From Flavobacterium sharifuzzamanii (lineage in GTDB: Bacteria > Bacteroidota > Bacteroidia > Flavobacteriales > Flavobacteriaceae): a DNA stretch of 64,000 bases. The position numbers and the translations under genes are program-made. Every line of letters begins with the position of its first letter. Positions within the stretch are counted from its first letter, which is position 1. Shown one piece after another: positions 63,940-64,000 of the stretch. Below the pieces are notes generated by a model, which worked only from the letters and a program-made list of their open reading frames with translations, was not told the DNA's origin and made no database searches. Location of the stretch: contig NZ_QJGZ01000031.1 of NCBI RefSeq assembly GCF_003254585.1, positions 62,001-126,000 of the forward strand. The letters run 5' to 3'.

Positions 63940-64000
63940 ATGCTTAATATACACAATCTTTCCGTTTCTTTTGGAGGAACCTATTTATTTGAAGAAGTTA
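63940..64000 (+). CDS. ABC-F family ATPase (start only; runs off the window)
   Basis: Only the first 20 codons are present, reading MLNIHNLSVSFGGTYLFEEV. This is the typical N-terminus of ABC-F proteins (Uup/YdiF/EttA group), which bind ribosomes. The window ends before the Walker A motif, so the subfamily cannot be assigned. ATG start, promoter TACTTTTG about 100 bp upstream. Confidence 0.7.
   Translation, partial: MLNIHNLSVSFGGTYLFEEV

Overview
The window reads as a chromosomal segment of a Flavobacterium, close to F. johnsoniae. It is AT-rich. It carries the gliding/type IX secretion genes gldB-gldC and gldK-gldL-gldM-gldN plus a second gldN copy (gldO), a Bacteroidota-type dcw cluster, and many promoters with the phylum-specific -7 box TAnnTTTG. 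Shine-Dalgarno sequences are largely absent, and dnaG and mraZ start with TTG.

Layout. 1-8.6 kb: the end of an outer-membrane barrel protein, dnaG, an orphan LuxR-type response regulator, nadE, gldB-gldC, an orphan membrane protein, the GTPase EngB and an alpha/beta hydrolase. 8.9-25.7 kb: the division and cell-wall (dcw) operon mraZ-rsmH-ftsL-ftsI-murE-mraY-murD-ftsW-murG-murC-ftsQ-ftsA-ftsZ. Five AAAGTGGTA-like boxes precede it, which are probable MraZ operators. A GatB/YqeY-domain gene follows. 25.8 kb: tRNA-Arg(UCG). 26-38 kb: an accessory region with an AraC/GyrI-like regulator, an acetyltransferase, small lipoproteins and membrane proteins, DUF962, DUF2199 and DUF3754 proteins, a GIY-YIG nuclease embedded in palindromic repeats, an XRE regulator and several orphans. 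37.8-41.7 kb: a LytS/LytTR-type two-component pair, a small divergent gene and a SulP anion transporter. 42-51.8 kb (minus strand): a nucleotide pyrophosphatase-like enzyme, groEL-groES, secG, a repeat-rich acidic TPR protein, lptE, a sigma-54 activator, a GxxExxY protein and miaB. 52-62 kb: topA, a ureohydrolase-fold protein that seems to lack its metal ligands, then gldK-L-M-N-O. The window ends with a FAD oxidoreductase, a DUF983 protein and the first codons of an ABC-F ATPase.

How the parts work together. The dcw operon makes peptidoglycan precursors and the division ring. GldK and GldN (with GldO) form the periplasmic/outer-membrane part, and GldL-GldM the inner-membrane motor, of the gliding/type IX secretion machine; GldB and GldC are needed for the same motility. 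LptE and SecG serve envelope assembly and export.

The most unusual material is not in the housekeeping genes. Two small nuclease-fold genes (GIY-YIG and GxxExxY) each sit between their own palindromic or inverted repeats, and gene-less repeat copies with similar ends occur elsewhere. This arrangement suggests nuclease-linked mobile repeat elements. A separate foreign-looking gene sits between perfect 42-bp direct repeats. All functional statements come from reading the sequence and from knowledge of families; no database search was run.
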